NCBI RefSeq assembly: GCF_023078275.1
Contig: NC_062978.1
Span: forward strand, 21,041,883 to 21,105,882
Direction: 5' to 3'
DNA length: 64,000 nucleotides
DNA from: Leguminivora glycinivorella
Taxonomy: Eukaryota > Arthropoda > Insecta > Lepidoptera > Tortricidae
A program made the position numbers and the translations under genes. Each line of letters begins with the position of its first letter. Position 1 is the stretch's first letter. Under the pieces are notes generated by a model. It was not told the origin of the DNA. It was given only the letters and a program-made list of their open reading frames with translations, and made no database searches. This document shows positions 22,901 through 38,292 of the stretch, piece by piece.

Positions 22901-25900
22901 AATGACAGTGCATTGTCGATATATTTATGAGAATATTATGTATGTACATAAAAACATTTGTAAATTTAAGAAAAACTGTGATGTACATAATATAAACACT
23001 AGAAATAAGCATAAGCTTGCAGTGCCCTTCACTCGGCTCCATAAAATTAAAAAATCATTCATGGGTAATTGTGTAAGATTTTATAACAAACTTCCTAATG
23101 CCATCACTGAACTATCTTTTAATCGATTTAAACATTATGTAAAGCGTATACTGATCTCTAAAGCCTACTACAGCACACAAGACTACATGAATGATGAAAC
23201 ACCGTGGGATACAAGTATTGTTGAAAACCATTAATTATATAGCTTATTAATGATGATAATTATTGATAATTCAATGTATTTTTATACAATTTTTTTGACA
23301 TTTAGAATTTATTCTAGAAGTTTTTATACTAGTATTTTTTTATACAATTTAGATTGATATCATTTTATTAAATCAATGTAGTTTTAAAACAATATTGTTT
23401 ATTGCACCAATAAATTGCTCTGATATTTAGAATAAGATGAATATTGTACACTGTTGACAATTTAAAAGTGCTTATTGTAAGCCTATTTGAATAAAGAATA
23501 TTTTGATTGATTGATTGATTGAAGATATAATAGATATCACATCAATCACTATGGTTGAAAAAATCTTCGAAATAATATTACGTTTCTCACGAAAGTTTCG
23601 CTATGATTTCCTTCGGCTTCCCAATTTTATGCTCTTATTACACTTATACATATAATCTTATTTTTAATAAAAAAGCCTTCTTCTGTTAGCTTTTAAGAAT
23701 AAAAAAATAGAATTACTGTTTCGCTTTCGATAACTTTTTTCAGAAACCAGGCGGATATAAAAATCCATCAAATATTAATAAGTTCTCCATTAAATTTAGC
23801 TCAGGCAATACACGTGGCTGTTCGATATAGCCGATATAGGTATTAACGACGGCTTAGGAGTTTAATGGACGAATTTACAAAAATGGAAACATATGAATTT
23901 TTAACAAGCGGAAACGGAGTTTGCGATAAATATAATAAATATAAATATTATAGGATATTCTTACACAGATTGACCGAGTCCCACGGTAGGCCCAAGAAGG
24001 CTTGAGTTGTGGGTACTCAGACAACGATATATATAATATAATATACAAATACTTATATACATAGAAAACATCCATGACTTAGGCACAAATATCTGTGCTC
24101 ATCACACAAATACGAGTAAATGCCCTTACCGGGATTCGAACCCGGGACCGCGGCGTAGCAGGCAGGGTCACTACGCGCTAGGCCAGACCTAGGGAAACGC
24201 CTTCTTCCATAACTCTTGGTACAGTCACCGGCATAAATATGTGATGATTTCTATACCTTGTCACATTAACGTCTAGTTTGAAATGTCATACAAAATTGTC
24301 AAACAATTTAAAGCGACAGGGTACAAAAATCATCACTTATTTATGTGACTGTAGTAATTTCACTTTACTGAGCAAGTGTGATAATATACATATTTTGTTT
24401 CCAGATCCAGTTCACAGCAGCACTAGTCTTAGGCATTAACGGCATCCGGATGGGATGCGAGTTCCCCCTCTGGATGCACTACGTCCTCATCTTCTATATG
24501 ATCTCCTTCATCGTTCTCTTTGGAAACTTCTACATGAAAGCCTATTTTGCAAAGGTTAGTATCATTTAGCTTATTATTTATAGTCTATCTACTTAAACGC
24601 ACCTATTAAATTCATATAATATTTTCGGTGCTGATTGTATTTTCTCCCTTTATCAAAAAACATAAGTCAATGGCCTCAATGGGACAGATAAAGACAGACG
24701 ATTATCAGCTATAGGCTTAGCGCCCTACTTATCTCTAAAGCACGCCACAGACAGTCTTAAAAATTCATAATCTTAGAAAAGATTTGTATGCAAACTGACA
24801 GTTCAAACTGACACTGACAGATCTGTCAGTGTCAGTTTGCATACAAATCTTTTTTTAGATTATGAATTTTTCAGACTGTCTGTTGCGGGCCTAACTCAAG
24901 ACTATATGTATAAAAATGGTTTAAAGTTTAAGTAAATCATTAAGGGCCAGTTGTATCAACCACATTTTGACAGACACATCATCGTCACGCAGCAGACGTC
25001 TATGGAACTTCCCGTACAATAAAATTTAACGAACGCTTTAACGGTGACAGATGGTTTGATGCAACCGGCCCTATGTCGTCAGTCAAATTATCGCCAATGG
25101 CTCGATGATGATGTCGCTCCAGTGATACCTACCTATGAGTTTTGTGTGATTTAACACGTTATTAGCGTACGTCACGGACAATAAAATTGATTGTATGGGG
25201 AAAGTGAACAGCACCCCAAAAATTATAAACTACGCATTTCTAAGGGCAAAATAAAAATAAAAATGTTATATGCCAAGCATGTTATGCGTCAAGCCATTTT
25301 CTCAAAAATATTTTTTTTAGTTTTATTGGATGTATTTTTTGCATAAAAGGTAAATGTTATTCCTAAAATTGGCACTTAAAATAAAAATAGACAATTTTTT
25401 CCAAAAAAAGTACTCTTTGTAATGAGTCACTGGTTATTTTATATCTATCAACGAGGTAGTTAGATTATGTCAGGTAACGGCAACCTATCAAAACAGCGTT
25501 TTGTTCTGAGAAATAATGAGTAGGTAATTGTTATTTTTTTAAATGCTTATAACTCTGAAAGTAGGCGAAATACAGAAAAGTTTATATGACATTTTACTTT
25601 AGTAATATGATGAGGAATACGCTGGTCAAATTATTCGGCACATAGTCACGTATTAAACATTCATGACAGCCGTAACGGAGCGTTCCACAGGACAGGACAA
25701 CCTTCAACTAGGCGTTACAGTTTTTTATATCTAGGTACTTAGATGTTTTTTGTAATATTTTTATGCCCACATATCTGTATCGTACTCAATAAATTGACAT
25801 GACATCAGTTTCAGTCAATTTGTTATTGCTATTTTCTCAAAAATTGGCTTTTAGTTAGTAATAATTTATTAGGAATTATGATAGATAGATAGAGAGTCAA

Positions 25901-27984
25901 TTAGCACACTGTGCTTGCAATACTTCAGTAAACTTTAAACCATATAGAGAATATACTTATTACTTACGTCCTCTCCTCCAAGATTAGTTTCTGATCGTTA
26001 TATTTCGTCAACATCAGAATGATTTTTGGCATTTCTGTCTCTTCGTATAGAAACTCGCAATATATGCCATGAATATTTCCAAAAAACCTACTATATTATA
26101 CCGGTTGTCTAATCAAAAGATCAATCTAAATGCAGCACAATCCTCTGTTCTTGATAACCGTTGCTAGTGCCGGCATCAGAAAAGTATAGCATCACCCCAT
26201 CTCATCCCGCGTATAAGGGGACTAAGGGAACACTCATGGCGGCAGAAAAGCATAAGATCAACGTGCGCAGCCGAATGGCACAATCGCTCATGAAACGAAA
26301 CGCTCGTAGATATCTATGTCTATCGCTCTTGCGTATTGGCGTGACCGACTGACTACCTTTCGCGGCGTTTCGTTTTCGTTTCGCGTCGTAGAAATGCCAT
26401 TCGGCTACGGGGCCTGTACAGTGTGCTCGATGCCACCACAATAAAAACAAAATCTAAACGCATCACCAAATCATCTGTTCTGTGATGATTGTCGTGCAGT
26501 GCCGACATAATAAAAGAATCAGAAAAGAATAGCACCACCCCATTTCATCCCGCGTATAAGAGGACTGAGGGAACACTGATTTAAACTTTCACGATTATTA
26601 CACATAATTATTTTTAAAATCGGGACTTAATCGTTAATCAAAACCAAGAGCGGGTAGTTCGAAAAACTCGCGCGGCTGTCAGAAGGTGTTAATGTCATTT
26701 CAAGCCAGTCTTCTCCGAGACCACGGGGACAACGCCGTCCCTGAAACCTTGGAGGTCAGTTTAATATGTAGTCATACGCGATTAAGTCCCGATTTTAAAA
26801 ATAATTATGAGGGAACACTGATACAACATATTATGCACATGAGCAATGCTCACCCGTATCCTTCGTGGGGTCGTTCCTCATGAGACCTGTGCTGCCCTCC
26901 TAAGCCGAAAATCACTATTTCAAACGAAAATCCATAGCTAACTTATACTTAAGTATCTATAACTGACAGTTCCATTTTCAAAATCATTTGGTTTTGAGAT
27001 AGTGCCACTCGGCTTAGCAGGGCACGTGGGCCCTGATTTTTTTTCTGAATCCACTAGACTTACCTATTTTGTCTGTTGTTTCTGTCTGTTTAGTTGTTGT
27101 CTAATCAAAAGCTCAATCTGAACGTAGCACCAAATGATTTGTTCTTGGTGACCGAATTTCCATAACGACGCGACGCTTTCGCTTTCTCTCAGCACTCGCA
27201 TCGAGTTGGCCAATTTAGAAGAAATTATAGTTGCATAACTGACGCAAGAACAAGTTGTTTGCGCAACTGACTTTTCAATTTTATGTAATGTTTTGGGGCA
27301 AGAATTAAATATTTTTTGTTCTGTGTTAGTAAGATGCATTGAAGAAGTGGCGCTGAATACGACAAAATGCATGTAATGTTTGTTATAGTCATGTCGTACG
27401 CTTAGTCATAGTGCAGTCACTGTTGAAACTAATTTGACTCCAGAATATTTAAAATAGGTACCTAGAAAAACCCTCTAAATAAGGATAACATCATTCGTAC
27501 ATCTACATAATACGTTTTGTCCATTCTAATTATTTTTTATGTCAATTGATAATTAAATAATTATAAGCTGAGGTATGAATTTATTGAAGGACTAACTAAG
27601 CAAAACATTTTAAATAAATAAATATTATAGGACATTCTTACACAGATTGACTGAGGCCCACGGTAAGCTCAAGAAGGCTTGTGTTGTGGGTACTCAGACA
27701 ACGATATATATAATATATAAATACTTATATACATAGAAAACATCCATGACTCAGGAACAAATATCTGTGCTCATCACACAAATAAATGCCCTTACCGGGA
27801 TTCGAACCCGGGACCGAGGCGCAGCAGACAGGGTCACTACCGACTGCGCCAGACCGGTCGTCTTTAATTTGTTTAATTTGTTATTTTAATTTGTTTACAG
27901 GGAAGCAAATGCATGGAGGTGCGGTATGGCGAGTGTCTGGACGACGAAGAAACAATCGCAAAGAGGAAACTTAAACAAAATTAA
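14626..27984 (+). CDS. ELOVL4: very-long-chain fatty acid elongase, ELOVL4-like (last five coding exons)
   Basis: An integral ER-membrane condensing enzyme that adds two carbons from malonyl-CoA to long acyl-CoAs. In insects, enzymes of this family supply cuticular lipids, pheromone precursors and membrane lipids. Exons: 14626-14894, 20366-20537, 21610-21737, 24405-24554, 27901-27984, all with AG acceptors and GT donors and matching phases, giving about 267 residues. Motifs in order: a TKGWPL-type start, KxxExxDT (KLLEFCDT), the catalytic HxxHH (HVYHH, 20468-20482), NxxxHxxMYxYY ([12 protein letters not shown]) and TxxQxxQ (TILQLIQ, split across exons 3 and 4). The C-terminus KLKQN fits a KxKxx ER-retrieval signal. 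HVYHHSTMF followed by WWIGIKWV is closest to ELOVL4 rather than ELOVL1/7. The visible N-terminus starts mid-codon (two bases), so at least one short upstream coding exon is missing; I could not find it. The exact orthologue is uncertain. Confidence 0.95.
14979..15035 (-). repeat. SINE tail fragment in elongase intron 1
   Basis: The cccactgctgggcctgcctc block matches the body end of the SINE at 6876-7146. Confidence 0.5.
15215..15420 (-). repeat. retroelement 3' tail, (ATTTC)n type
   Basis: It begins with gaaatgaaatatttattt and continues with the conserved-looking cctcgagaagatttcagtcc and caagaaactcggcggg. A similar gaaatgaaata tail appears at 28587-28650. It lies upstream of the minus-strand retrotransposon fragment at 15698 and may be a separate insertion. 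Confidence 0.5.
15698..16456 (-). pseudogene. non-LTR retrotransposon reverse transcriptase, C-terminal fragment
   Basis: A 252-codon open frame covering only the part after the catalytic core of a LINE-type reverse transcriptase. Landmarks: [39 protein letters not shown] and [12 protein letters not shown]. It is clearly the same family as the plus-strand copy at 22175-23522 ([28 protein letters not shown]). The fragment is 5'-truncated at about 16456 and lies antisense in elongase intron 1. It lacks the FADD motif, so it is inactive. Clade not certain (Jockey/CR1-like). Confidence 0.88.
16457..17045. other. intronic DNA, no further gene
   Basis: It contains a small hairpin (gcacccaaaa / ttttgggtgc at about 16766-16803). 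Nothing else recognised. Confidence 0.4.
17046..17318. repeat. fold-back element
   Basis: The ends ttgctcatttagttcag and ctgaactaaatgagcaa are complementary. The interior is rich in gagcgag-type words. Intronic. Confidence 0.75.
17430..17560 (+). repeat. tRNA-derived SINE, family C copy 1
   Basis: It contains gtggtaatggcgttag, the box B-like ggttcggattcccg, then a tail block ttcttcggtgtatgat shared with 43063-43190. Diverged. Confidence 0.6.
17561..18414. other. intronic DNA, no gene seen
   Basis: Frames here are short with no domain. Nothing recognised. Confidence 0.4.
18415..18512 (-). repeat. SINE family B head fragment
   Basis: It contains ttccgaaaaactcattcg, acgaacccgcgacctcc and cttaccgctaggtcacc, the tRNA-like head in reverse. 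The body is missing. Confidence 0.75.
18527..18590. repeat. TACTTA-type microsatellite
   Basis: An irregular run of tacttatacttat units directly next to the Helitron-like element. Confidence 0.8.
18585..18760 (+). mobile_element. Helitron-like non-autonomous element, copy 3
   Basis: It runs from ataatattataaatggg to gggcaaaagctag (ending at 18760, next base T), sharing ccgtctttcacggcaaaacg with 6031-6205. The 5' TCCATAC is replaced by the adjoining simple repeat. Confidence 0.6.
18761..19866. other. intronic DNA, no gene seen
   Basis: Minus-strand (19435-19692) and plus-strand frames lack recognisable domains. Nothing else recognised. Confidence 0.4.
19867..20135 (+). repeat. (CTGT)n-containing repeat, family E copy 2
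   Basis: Same order as 12876-13163: ttttttaacccccgacgc, the CTGT run (about 19917-19970), catcgtagctctcgaacgg, gaaaatcggtccactagg. Confidence 0.85.
20366..20537 (+). CDS. ELOVL4: elongase exon with the HxxHH catalytic box
   Basis: Acceptor ctctttcag ends at 20365 and donor gtaagt starts at 20538. It encodes 57 codons plus one base. [16 protein letters not shown] precedes the diiron-type histidine box HVYHH at 20468-20482, then [11 protein letters not shown]. Confidence 0.96.
20696..20782. repeat. fold-back family F, truncated copy 2
   Basis: It shares gcgtccctatcgcat, ggacggcctga and gcgaccatgcttgcct with 8437-8559 and 55144-55262, but the outer left arm is lost. Confidence 0.7.
21318..21564. 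repeat. fold-back element just upstream of an elongase exon
   Basis: The left arm aaaaaggaccgtttaaactt and tagtgacttttgag, with the right arm complements caaagtttgaacggtccttt and ttaaaagtcacta, form an imperfect hairpin. It ends 45 bp before the exon at 21610. Confidence 0.8.
21610..21737 (+). CDS. ELOVL4: elongase exon 3 of those visible
   Basis: Acceptor cattttcag ends at 21609 and donor gtaagc starts at 21738. It enters with two bases, then 42 codons: [20 protein letters not shown], then [14 protein letters not shown]. Confidence 0.95.
21861..21879. repeat. (GAT)n microsatellite
   Basis: Six consecutive GAT units, followed by ctgtcatggccgatttcggcc. Confidence 0.85.
22175..23522 (+). mobile_element. 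5'-truncated non-LTR retrotransposon with TTGA tail
   Basis: The insertion is flanked by the repeat agatata at 22168-22174 and 23523-23529. The 3' end is a run of TTGA units (about 23503-23522), as in several LINE clades that use short tandem tails instead of poly(A). The body is an open reverse transcriptase frame plus about 285 bp of 3' UTR with AATAAA signals. It lies in sense in elongase intron 3. Confidence 0.85.
22182..23234 (+). CDS. reverse transcriptase C-terminal half of the intronic non-LTR element
   Basis: About 350 open codons. The frame continues upstream of 22182 to the truncation point, so no true start exists. Visible motifs: [20 protein letters not shown] (RT palm), FADDTS (catalytic YADD-type box), [14 protein letters not shown], then [16 protein letters not shown] and a thumb/C-terminal region ending about 70 residues after [12 protein letters not shown]. 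The endonuclease and first ORF are absent, so the copy is not autonomous, but this half is uninterrupted, implying recent insertion. Same family as 15698-16456. Clade not certain. Confidence 0.92.
   Translation: MRGSALNLVKSYLHDRIQRVDVNGQRSPGSLVSMGVPQGSILGPFLFLIYINDLPYLVKTHHDIVLFADDTSLIFKVKRQQQTCENVNNAISEVVNWFSVNNLLLNEKKTKCIKFVTSNAKNEQASVVVKDEELELVDSTVFLGITLDSKLQWGPHIATLSNRLSSAAFAVSKIRQLTDVETARLVYFSYFHSIMSYGILLWGSASEINTIFVLQKRAIRAIYKMNHRHSLRDKFKDINIMTVHCRYIYENIMYVHKNICKFKKNCDVHNINTRNKHKLAVPFTRLHKIKKSFMGNCVRFYNKLPNAITELSFNRFKHYVKRILISKAYYSTQDYMNDETPWDTSIVENH
23935..24190 (-). repeat. tRNA-derived SINE, family A copy 2
   Basis: Reverse orientation. The head at about 24190 has cgaacccgggaccgcgg in complement. 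Body blocks include acatccatgacttagg, gtactcagacaacgatat and acagattgaccgag. The tail is AAATATAATAAAT-like. Confidence 0.88.
24220..24353. repeat. fold-back element
   Basis: The ends tacagtcac and gtgactgta are complementary. Inner arms gtgatgatt and aatcatcac also pair. It ends about 50 bp before the elongase exon at 24405. Confidence 0.78.
24405..24554 (+). CDS. ELOVL4: elongase exon 4 of those visible
   Basis: Acceptor tttccag ends at 24404 and donor gttagt starts at 24555. Fifty codons starting [17 protein letters not shown] and ending [10 protein letters not shown], covering the last membrane segments. Confidence 0.95.
24744..24889. repeat. fold-back element centred on a TGACA-rich palindrome
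   Basis: The left arm includes cagacagtcttaaaaattca and gatttgtatgcaaactgaca, with complements on the right. The central ctgacagatctgtcag is a perfect palindrome. Confidence 0.88.
24944..25071. repeat. MITE-like fold-back element
   Basis: The ends gggccagttgtatcaacca and the near-complementary ggtttgatgcaaccggccc. 128 bp, non-coding. Confidence 0.8.
25072..26160. other. intronic DNA, no gene seen
   Basis: Long AT-rich stretch. No repeat or frame recognised. Confidence 0.45.
26168..26578. repeat. direct repeat pair, one flank of a fold-back insertion
   Basis: The block atcccgcgtataag, with flanking cagaaaag.atagca and gggaacactcat or gggaacactgat, occurs near 26210 and again near 26549. The space between holds fold-back family G copy 2. 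Confidence 0.7.
26269..26407. repeat. fold-back element, family G copy 2
   Basis: Inverted relative to 8806-8949: agccgaatggca, tcatgaaacgaaacgctcgt, then cggcgtttcgttttcgtttc and tgccattcggct. Confidence 0.82.
26602..26809. repeat. fold-back element with 30-bp arms
   Basis: The left arm cataattatttttaaaatcg plus ggacttaatcg and the right arm are complementary. Interior blocks cttctccgagaccacgg and ccgtccctgaaacc look like a conserved repeat core. Confidence 0.82.
26810..27611. other. intronic DNA, no gene seen
   Basis: A minus-strand frame at 27064-27372 has no recognisable domain. The text gtctaatcaaaag.tcaatct near 27100 repeats one near 26107. Confidence 0.4.
27612..27862 (-). repeat. 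tRNA-derived SINE, family A copy 3
   Basis: Complete: head complement ggattcgaacccgggaccg, body acatccatgactcaggaac, gtactcagacaacgatat and cacagattgactgag, and an AAATAAATAAATATT tail at the low end. It ends 39 bp before the last elongase exon. Confidence 0.9.
27901..27984 (+). CDS. ELOVL4: elongase terminal exon with ER-retrieval motif
   Basis: Acceptor tttgtttacag ends at 27900. It encodes [20 protein letters not shown] then KRKLKQN and TAA (27982-27984). K at -3 and -5 gives KxKxx. AATAAA occurs at 27983-27988 and 28094-28099; the second is the likelier poly(A) signal. Confidence 0.9.
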   Translation, partial: GSKCMEVRYGECLDDEETIAKRKLKQN

Positions 27985-28423
27985 TAAATATATATTGCGA
28001 TATGTATATTTAACATAGGTTCAAATTGTAGCTCTCTGGCGGTCGCAAATTGTTTTATATTATTGTTATATTAAGGGTAATTTATTCCATATTAATAAAT
28101 GTTTTTATACTTTTTTTCGTTTGTTTTTTTATTCTCTTGGGGTGGGTGTGACTATATTTATGACATTTTGATATGGACGTAGTGATAGCTTTTAAAATAA
28201 TTATTTCGTGCCATTACTGTTATTGAAAATATCGATCGTTGGTAGTCAAAGTAGGTATGTATGTATGCAAGTTATTTATTCAATTAAGTTTATATTTAAA
28301 TAAGCGAGGTATAATTATTGTCAACTTATTATATGTATGGAAAATTACAATTTAAGACACACTCACTTTCGGTCGTCGCGCCAACAAAGTAAATGAAATG
28401 AAATGAAATATCATCATCCCACT

Positions 28424-28582
28424 TGCGTTATCCCGGCATTTTCCACGGCTCATGGGAGCTTGGGGTCCGCTTTGACAACTAATCCCAAAATTTGGCGTAG
28501 GCACTAGTTTCTACGAAAGCGACTGCCAACTGACCTTCCAACCCGAAGAGTAAACTAGACTTGATTGGAAAGTCCGGTTTCC
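28424..28582 (-). repeat. SINE family B body fragment
   Basis: Reverse copy of the 5478-5612 block: gttatcccggcatt, cggctcatgggag, tttggcgtaggcactag and ttccaacccgaag. No head. Confidence 0.8.
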
Positions 28583-28715
28583 TCACGAAATGAAATGAAA
28601 TATATTTATTTGTCAAGTAAGTAAAGTAAGGTTTGTCAATTTAACATTTTACATATATTACTAGTCGGTTAAAAGAAGTGGCGTAGTGTCCAATTTCCTT
28701 ATACAAATTATATTT

Positions 28716-29306
28716 TTAGGGTTCCGTAGTCAACTAGGAACCCTTATAGTTTCGCCATGTCTGTCTGTCCGTCCGTCCGTCCGTCCGTCCGTCCGTCCGT
28801 CCGTCCGTCCGTCCGTCCGTCCGTCCGTCCGCGGATAATCTCAGTAACCGTTAGCACTAGAAAGCTGAAATTTGGTACCAATATGTATATCAATCACGCC
28901 GACAAAGTGCAAAAATAAAAAATGGAAAAAAATGTTTTATTAGGGTACCCCCCCTACATGTAAAGTGGGGGCTGATATTTTTTTTCATTCCAACCCCAAC
29001 GTGTGATATGTTGTTGGATAGGTATTTAAAAATGAATAAGGGTTTCCTAAAATCGTTTTTTGATAATATTAATATTTTCGGAAATAATCGCTCCTAAAGG
29101 AAAAAAAAGTGCGTCCCCCCCCCTCTAACTTTTGAACCATATGTTTAAAAAATATGAAAAAAATCACAAAAGTAGAACTTTATAAATACTTTCTAGTAAA
29201 ATTGTTTTGAACTTGATAGGTTCAGTAGTTTTTGAGAAAAATACTGAAAACTACGGAACCCTACACTGAGCGTGGCCCGACACGCTCTTGGCCGGTTTTT
29301 TTTTTC
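28716..29306 (+). repeat. interspersed repeat with (CCGT)n, family D copy 1
   Basis: It starts agggttccgtagtcaactag, contains the microsatellite, gtaccaatatgtatat and ggggctgatatttt, and ends gacacgctcttggccgg plus T run. An inverted copy is at 43918-44475. Non-coding. Confidence 0.88.
28767..28831. repeat. (CCGT)n microsatellite
   Basis: About fifteen consecutive CCGT units. The equivalent position in the copy at 43918-44475 has only a few. Confidence 0.95.
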
Positions 29307-29432
29307 AAATAAATAACACACAAGAAGACACTACGATGTTGGTAGGTACCCTTGGTTACTACTTTTTAAAATCTACGAATTTTTGGCAGGTTGTAATGCT
29401 AGAATAAGGATATTTCATTGAATAACTAGTTT

Positions 29433-29579
29433 ACGGCTTAGCCACGACATTGGTCTAAGCGCGACAGCGGTGAGCGGCGGCCATACATTGGAGCGAGACA
29501 CAGCGATGGGACTTTTCATTCGCACGTATAGCTGCCGCTCACCGCTGTCGCGCTTAGACCAATGTCGTGGCTGGGCCGT
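29433..29579. repeat. fold-back element
   Basis: The left arm ccacgacattggtctaagcg and gacagcggtgagcggc are near-perfectly complementary to the right arm. Loop about 60 bp. Confidence 0.88.
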
Positions 29580-29957
29580 TACATTGTTCACAATTTCTAT
29601 TGACGGCGTTTTAAGTTTATTTCAATAGGAGGCTAAGCAAAAGTACAGAAGCAGTATTCTCCAAATGGAGCGGACAAACCTTTCGTCTATAAAAGCTTTT
29701 CAATAAGCATCCCTAAGAACAACCCATTGAAGGAATTTCCCTTTCGAACTGCAAGCCCATTCATTTCACTAGCTGTACCAAAAACTTTGCAATAAAATAA
29801 AGCCATCCATTCGCATTAGCTTTCCGCTACCCGACGTGCCTTGCAATCCCTAAATAAGGGTTTTATTTAGCGCTTTTTATAACAAAAACAATACCAAGGC
29901 CTCCAGAGCTAAATTCGGAAATTGGAGAAAAAACTTCGAGACCTATTAGAAAATAAT

Positions 29958-29967
29958 TTTATTTATT
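29958..29967 (-). promoter_or_regulatory. probable poly(A) signal of retinophilin
   Basis: AATAAATAAA-type signal on the minus strand, 500 bases after the stop at 30472 and directly after the last tandem copy of the terminal exon. Confidence 0.5.
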
Positions 29968-29984
29968 ATAATCAATATTATAAA

Positions 29985-30471
29985 GATATAAAGGCTGTGG
30001 CATTGAGCTCCGGCCATATAAGCGACTTTCTGTGCACGTTGCAAGACTTCGGGACAGCGCTTGCGACGAAGCAGTTGCAATCTTGGAAGAAACTCGGGGA
30101 CACAAGTTACAAAGGTTTGCCAACATTAGTAACCTCAGCCCTGCAATCAACCTGAGCTCTGGTTATGTACGCGACCAATATAATCTCTTGGATGACACCC
30201 GCGGACAGTCGGACACATATTTCAAAGTTACAAAGGTTGGCACTCAGCTCTGGCCATGTAAGCGACCTTCTGTGCACGTTGCAAGACCTCGGGGCAGCGC
30301 TTGCGACGAACCAGTTGCAATCTTGGAAGAAACTCGGGGACACAAGTTACAAAGGATTGCCAACCTTAGTAACCTCAGCCCTGCAATCAACCTGAGCTCT
30401 AGTTATGTACGTGACCAATATACCTAATATCTTGGATGACACCCGCGGACAGTAGGACACATATTTCAAAG
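29985..30471 (-). repeat. tandem partial copies of the retinophilin terminal exon
   Basis: Two further copies of the 3' half of the exon at 30472-30626, with the text tgtgcacgttgca at 30031, 30271 and (real exon) 30515. The period is therefore about 240 bp. In the retinophilin frame each copy still spells CGTCGCAAGCG-type codons through the RAQKVAY.A block. Copy 2 keeps the TTGTAA end (30228-30233), while copy 3 runs into the probable original 3' UTR. Both copies lack one base of the codon after DC (gcagactgg in the exon, gcaactg in the copies). Each 240-bp unit also contains a second, more diverged half resembling the first (gacacaagttacaaagg in both halves). Confidence 0.85.
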
Positions 30472-36737
<6,266 letters not shown>

Positions 36738-37311
36738 CTGAAATAGATATAACTGGTAGTGAGTCACTAAAAATGTGAAGGGTCTCACAGATTATCCATT
36801 TGCCGGATTATATCAGCCTGTAAGATACTGAATATTGTAAAGAAAGAATTGGGGGGGATATCCCACAGGTCTAACACTATATAATAGAGATCTATAGTAC
36901 AAGGAAACCAAGAAAGTGTACACCAGGAATTTATTCAATGTTTACATGAGAACTGTTATTGACCGACTGACTTACAAAACGTAAACATATCAAAGAATCG
37001 GTTGCTATACCAAATACAAAATATGACAGTAGGTATTCCTTCTACAGCCAGTACTGTGGCCTCTTAGGCACAACTCGATTCCATCGAATATCTCATTATC
37101 ATTATGTTCAATAAGACAAGAGATTGAAAACAGTTTGAGGTGAAATAACATACTGGAAGTTTATTTTATCCTCCAATACTCCTCCAGTACTCTGATCCAA
37201 CTCAATCAATATACCGAGCAAAATGATAGTGATCAGAAGTTGGCTGCCAACCAAAGAGATCCCCGGGGCCAGCAATTTTTAACTAGTTTGGCATTAATAG
37301 TTATTTGTTAT
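36738..37311. other. retinophilin intron or upstream DNA, nothing recognised
   Basis: The missing 5' exon of retinophilin should be on the minus strand at or beyond this stretch. No candidate stands out. Confidence 0.4.
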
Positions 37312-37735
37312 ACAAGGGTGCAAAGTTGTATTTTAACGCCGAGTGTGGAATTGAAAAACGAGCAAGTGAAAGGATTCTATAGTTGAACCACGAGCGAAGC
37401 GAGTGGTTCGAGAATAGAATCCTGAACTTGCGAGTTTAAAACACACGAGAAGTAAAATACATTTGCACCCGAGTGTAACACAAAACTTTTCCCCTCACTA
37501 TAGCGAGGAAACTGCAACGCAAAAAATGCGTTTATCACTGCTTCCAGTAGTTCCACAGGTGGTAAATCTTCATTACTAGATTCACCTACTTTTATCAATT
37601 TTAAAGCAGTTAATATGACTTTATTCAAAGTCAAATTACTTTACCCACTAGTGGATAAAATGCGTTTTTACCCGCTGGTATTGAAGGACAAAACACGTGT
37701 TCCAAAGCTAGTGAGGGGAAAACCCTATTAACAAA
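37312..37735. repeat. interspersed repeat with inner palindrome
   Basis: It contains ggattctatagttgaaccac paired with gtggttcgagaatagaatcc (37372-37422) and an inverted pair acttttcccctcac / gtgaggggaaaa. A piece recurs at 148-190. A minus-strand frame (37377-37634) with ESSNEDLPPVELLEAVINAF is open but unrecognised; I read it as part of the repeat. Confidence 0.6.
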
Positions 37736-38167
37736 AATTTGGGTGTTCTGCCTTTTCTCCCAACTTACTTACTTAATCCGAATTTCATTTGCCAACCAGT
37801 TTATTGCAGATGATTTATTTGGCAACCCATTTATAGCTAATTTTTATGTAGCAACGTTTTATTTGGCCGAATTATATTAAGGCCGATTATGATTATGACA
37901 TTAAAACTATGGCATAACTATTATGTACTTATAAAAAACATCACTAGGGCAATAAATTATTACACGAATAACATTTTGTCAAAACAACAGTTACCTTTCC
38001 ATACACAAGGCAACATTTGGCATCCCACTCTTATCGGTTACCATAAAGACGAAATTTGCTTGTATCTCTATACAAACTGACAAAGTGTCTTTTTAGTAAT
38101 CGATAAAGTGGGACGTCGCACTATACATGCTCACATTTTATCACCCATAAAATATATTTTGCCTTTT
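37736..38167. other. non-coding DNA, no gene seen
   Basis: Nothing recognised. Confidence 0.4.
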
Positions 38168-38275
38168 AATGCGTTTTCACACTATCCGATTCGATATCGG
38201 GTATAGGATGTATGTCAAAGGCAAATGTCAAAGATGGCGCCTTTAGTATATGGGATATCGGTCCTACATCTAAGA
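38168..38275. repeat. fragment with PIF/Harbinger-like end
   Basis: gcgttttcacactatccgat then cgatatcgggtataggatgt is a diverged copy of the 31190 end. The opposite end is only weakly visible (gggatatcggtcctac). Confidence 0.6.
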
Positions 38276-38292
38276 ATAATTTTGATAAGAAT

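Noticed and set aside
27786..27974. 62-codon plus-strand frame ending at the last elongase exon
   Set aside because: It reads through a SINE and uses the wrong frame of the exon; the spliced frame gives the family C-terminus.
28767..28831. CRISPR-like array
   Set aside because: It is a uniform 4-bp microsatellite with no spacers, in a eukaryotic repeat.
30032..30427. 131-codon plus-strand open frame with internal repeats
   Set aside because: It is antisense to the tandem copies of the rtp terminal exon. The 240-bp period is divisible by three, which keeps frames open by chance.
37377..37634. 85-codon minus-strand frame as a host gene
   Set aside because: It lies within an interspersed repeat, with no start context or recognised domain.
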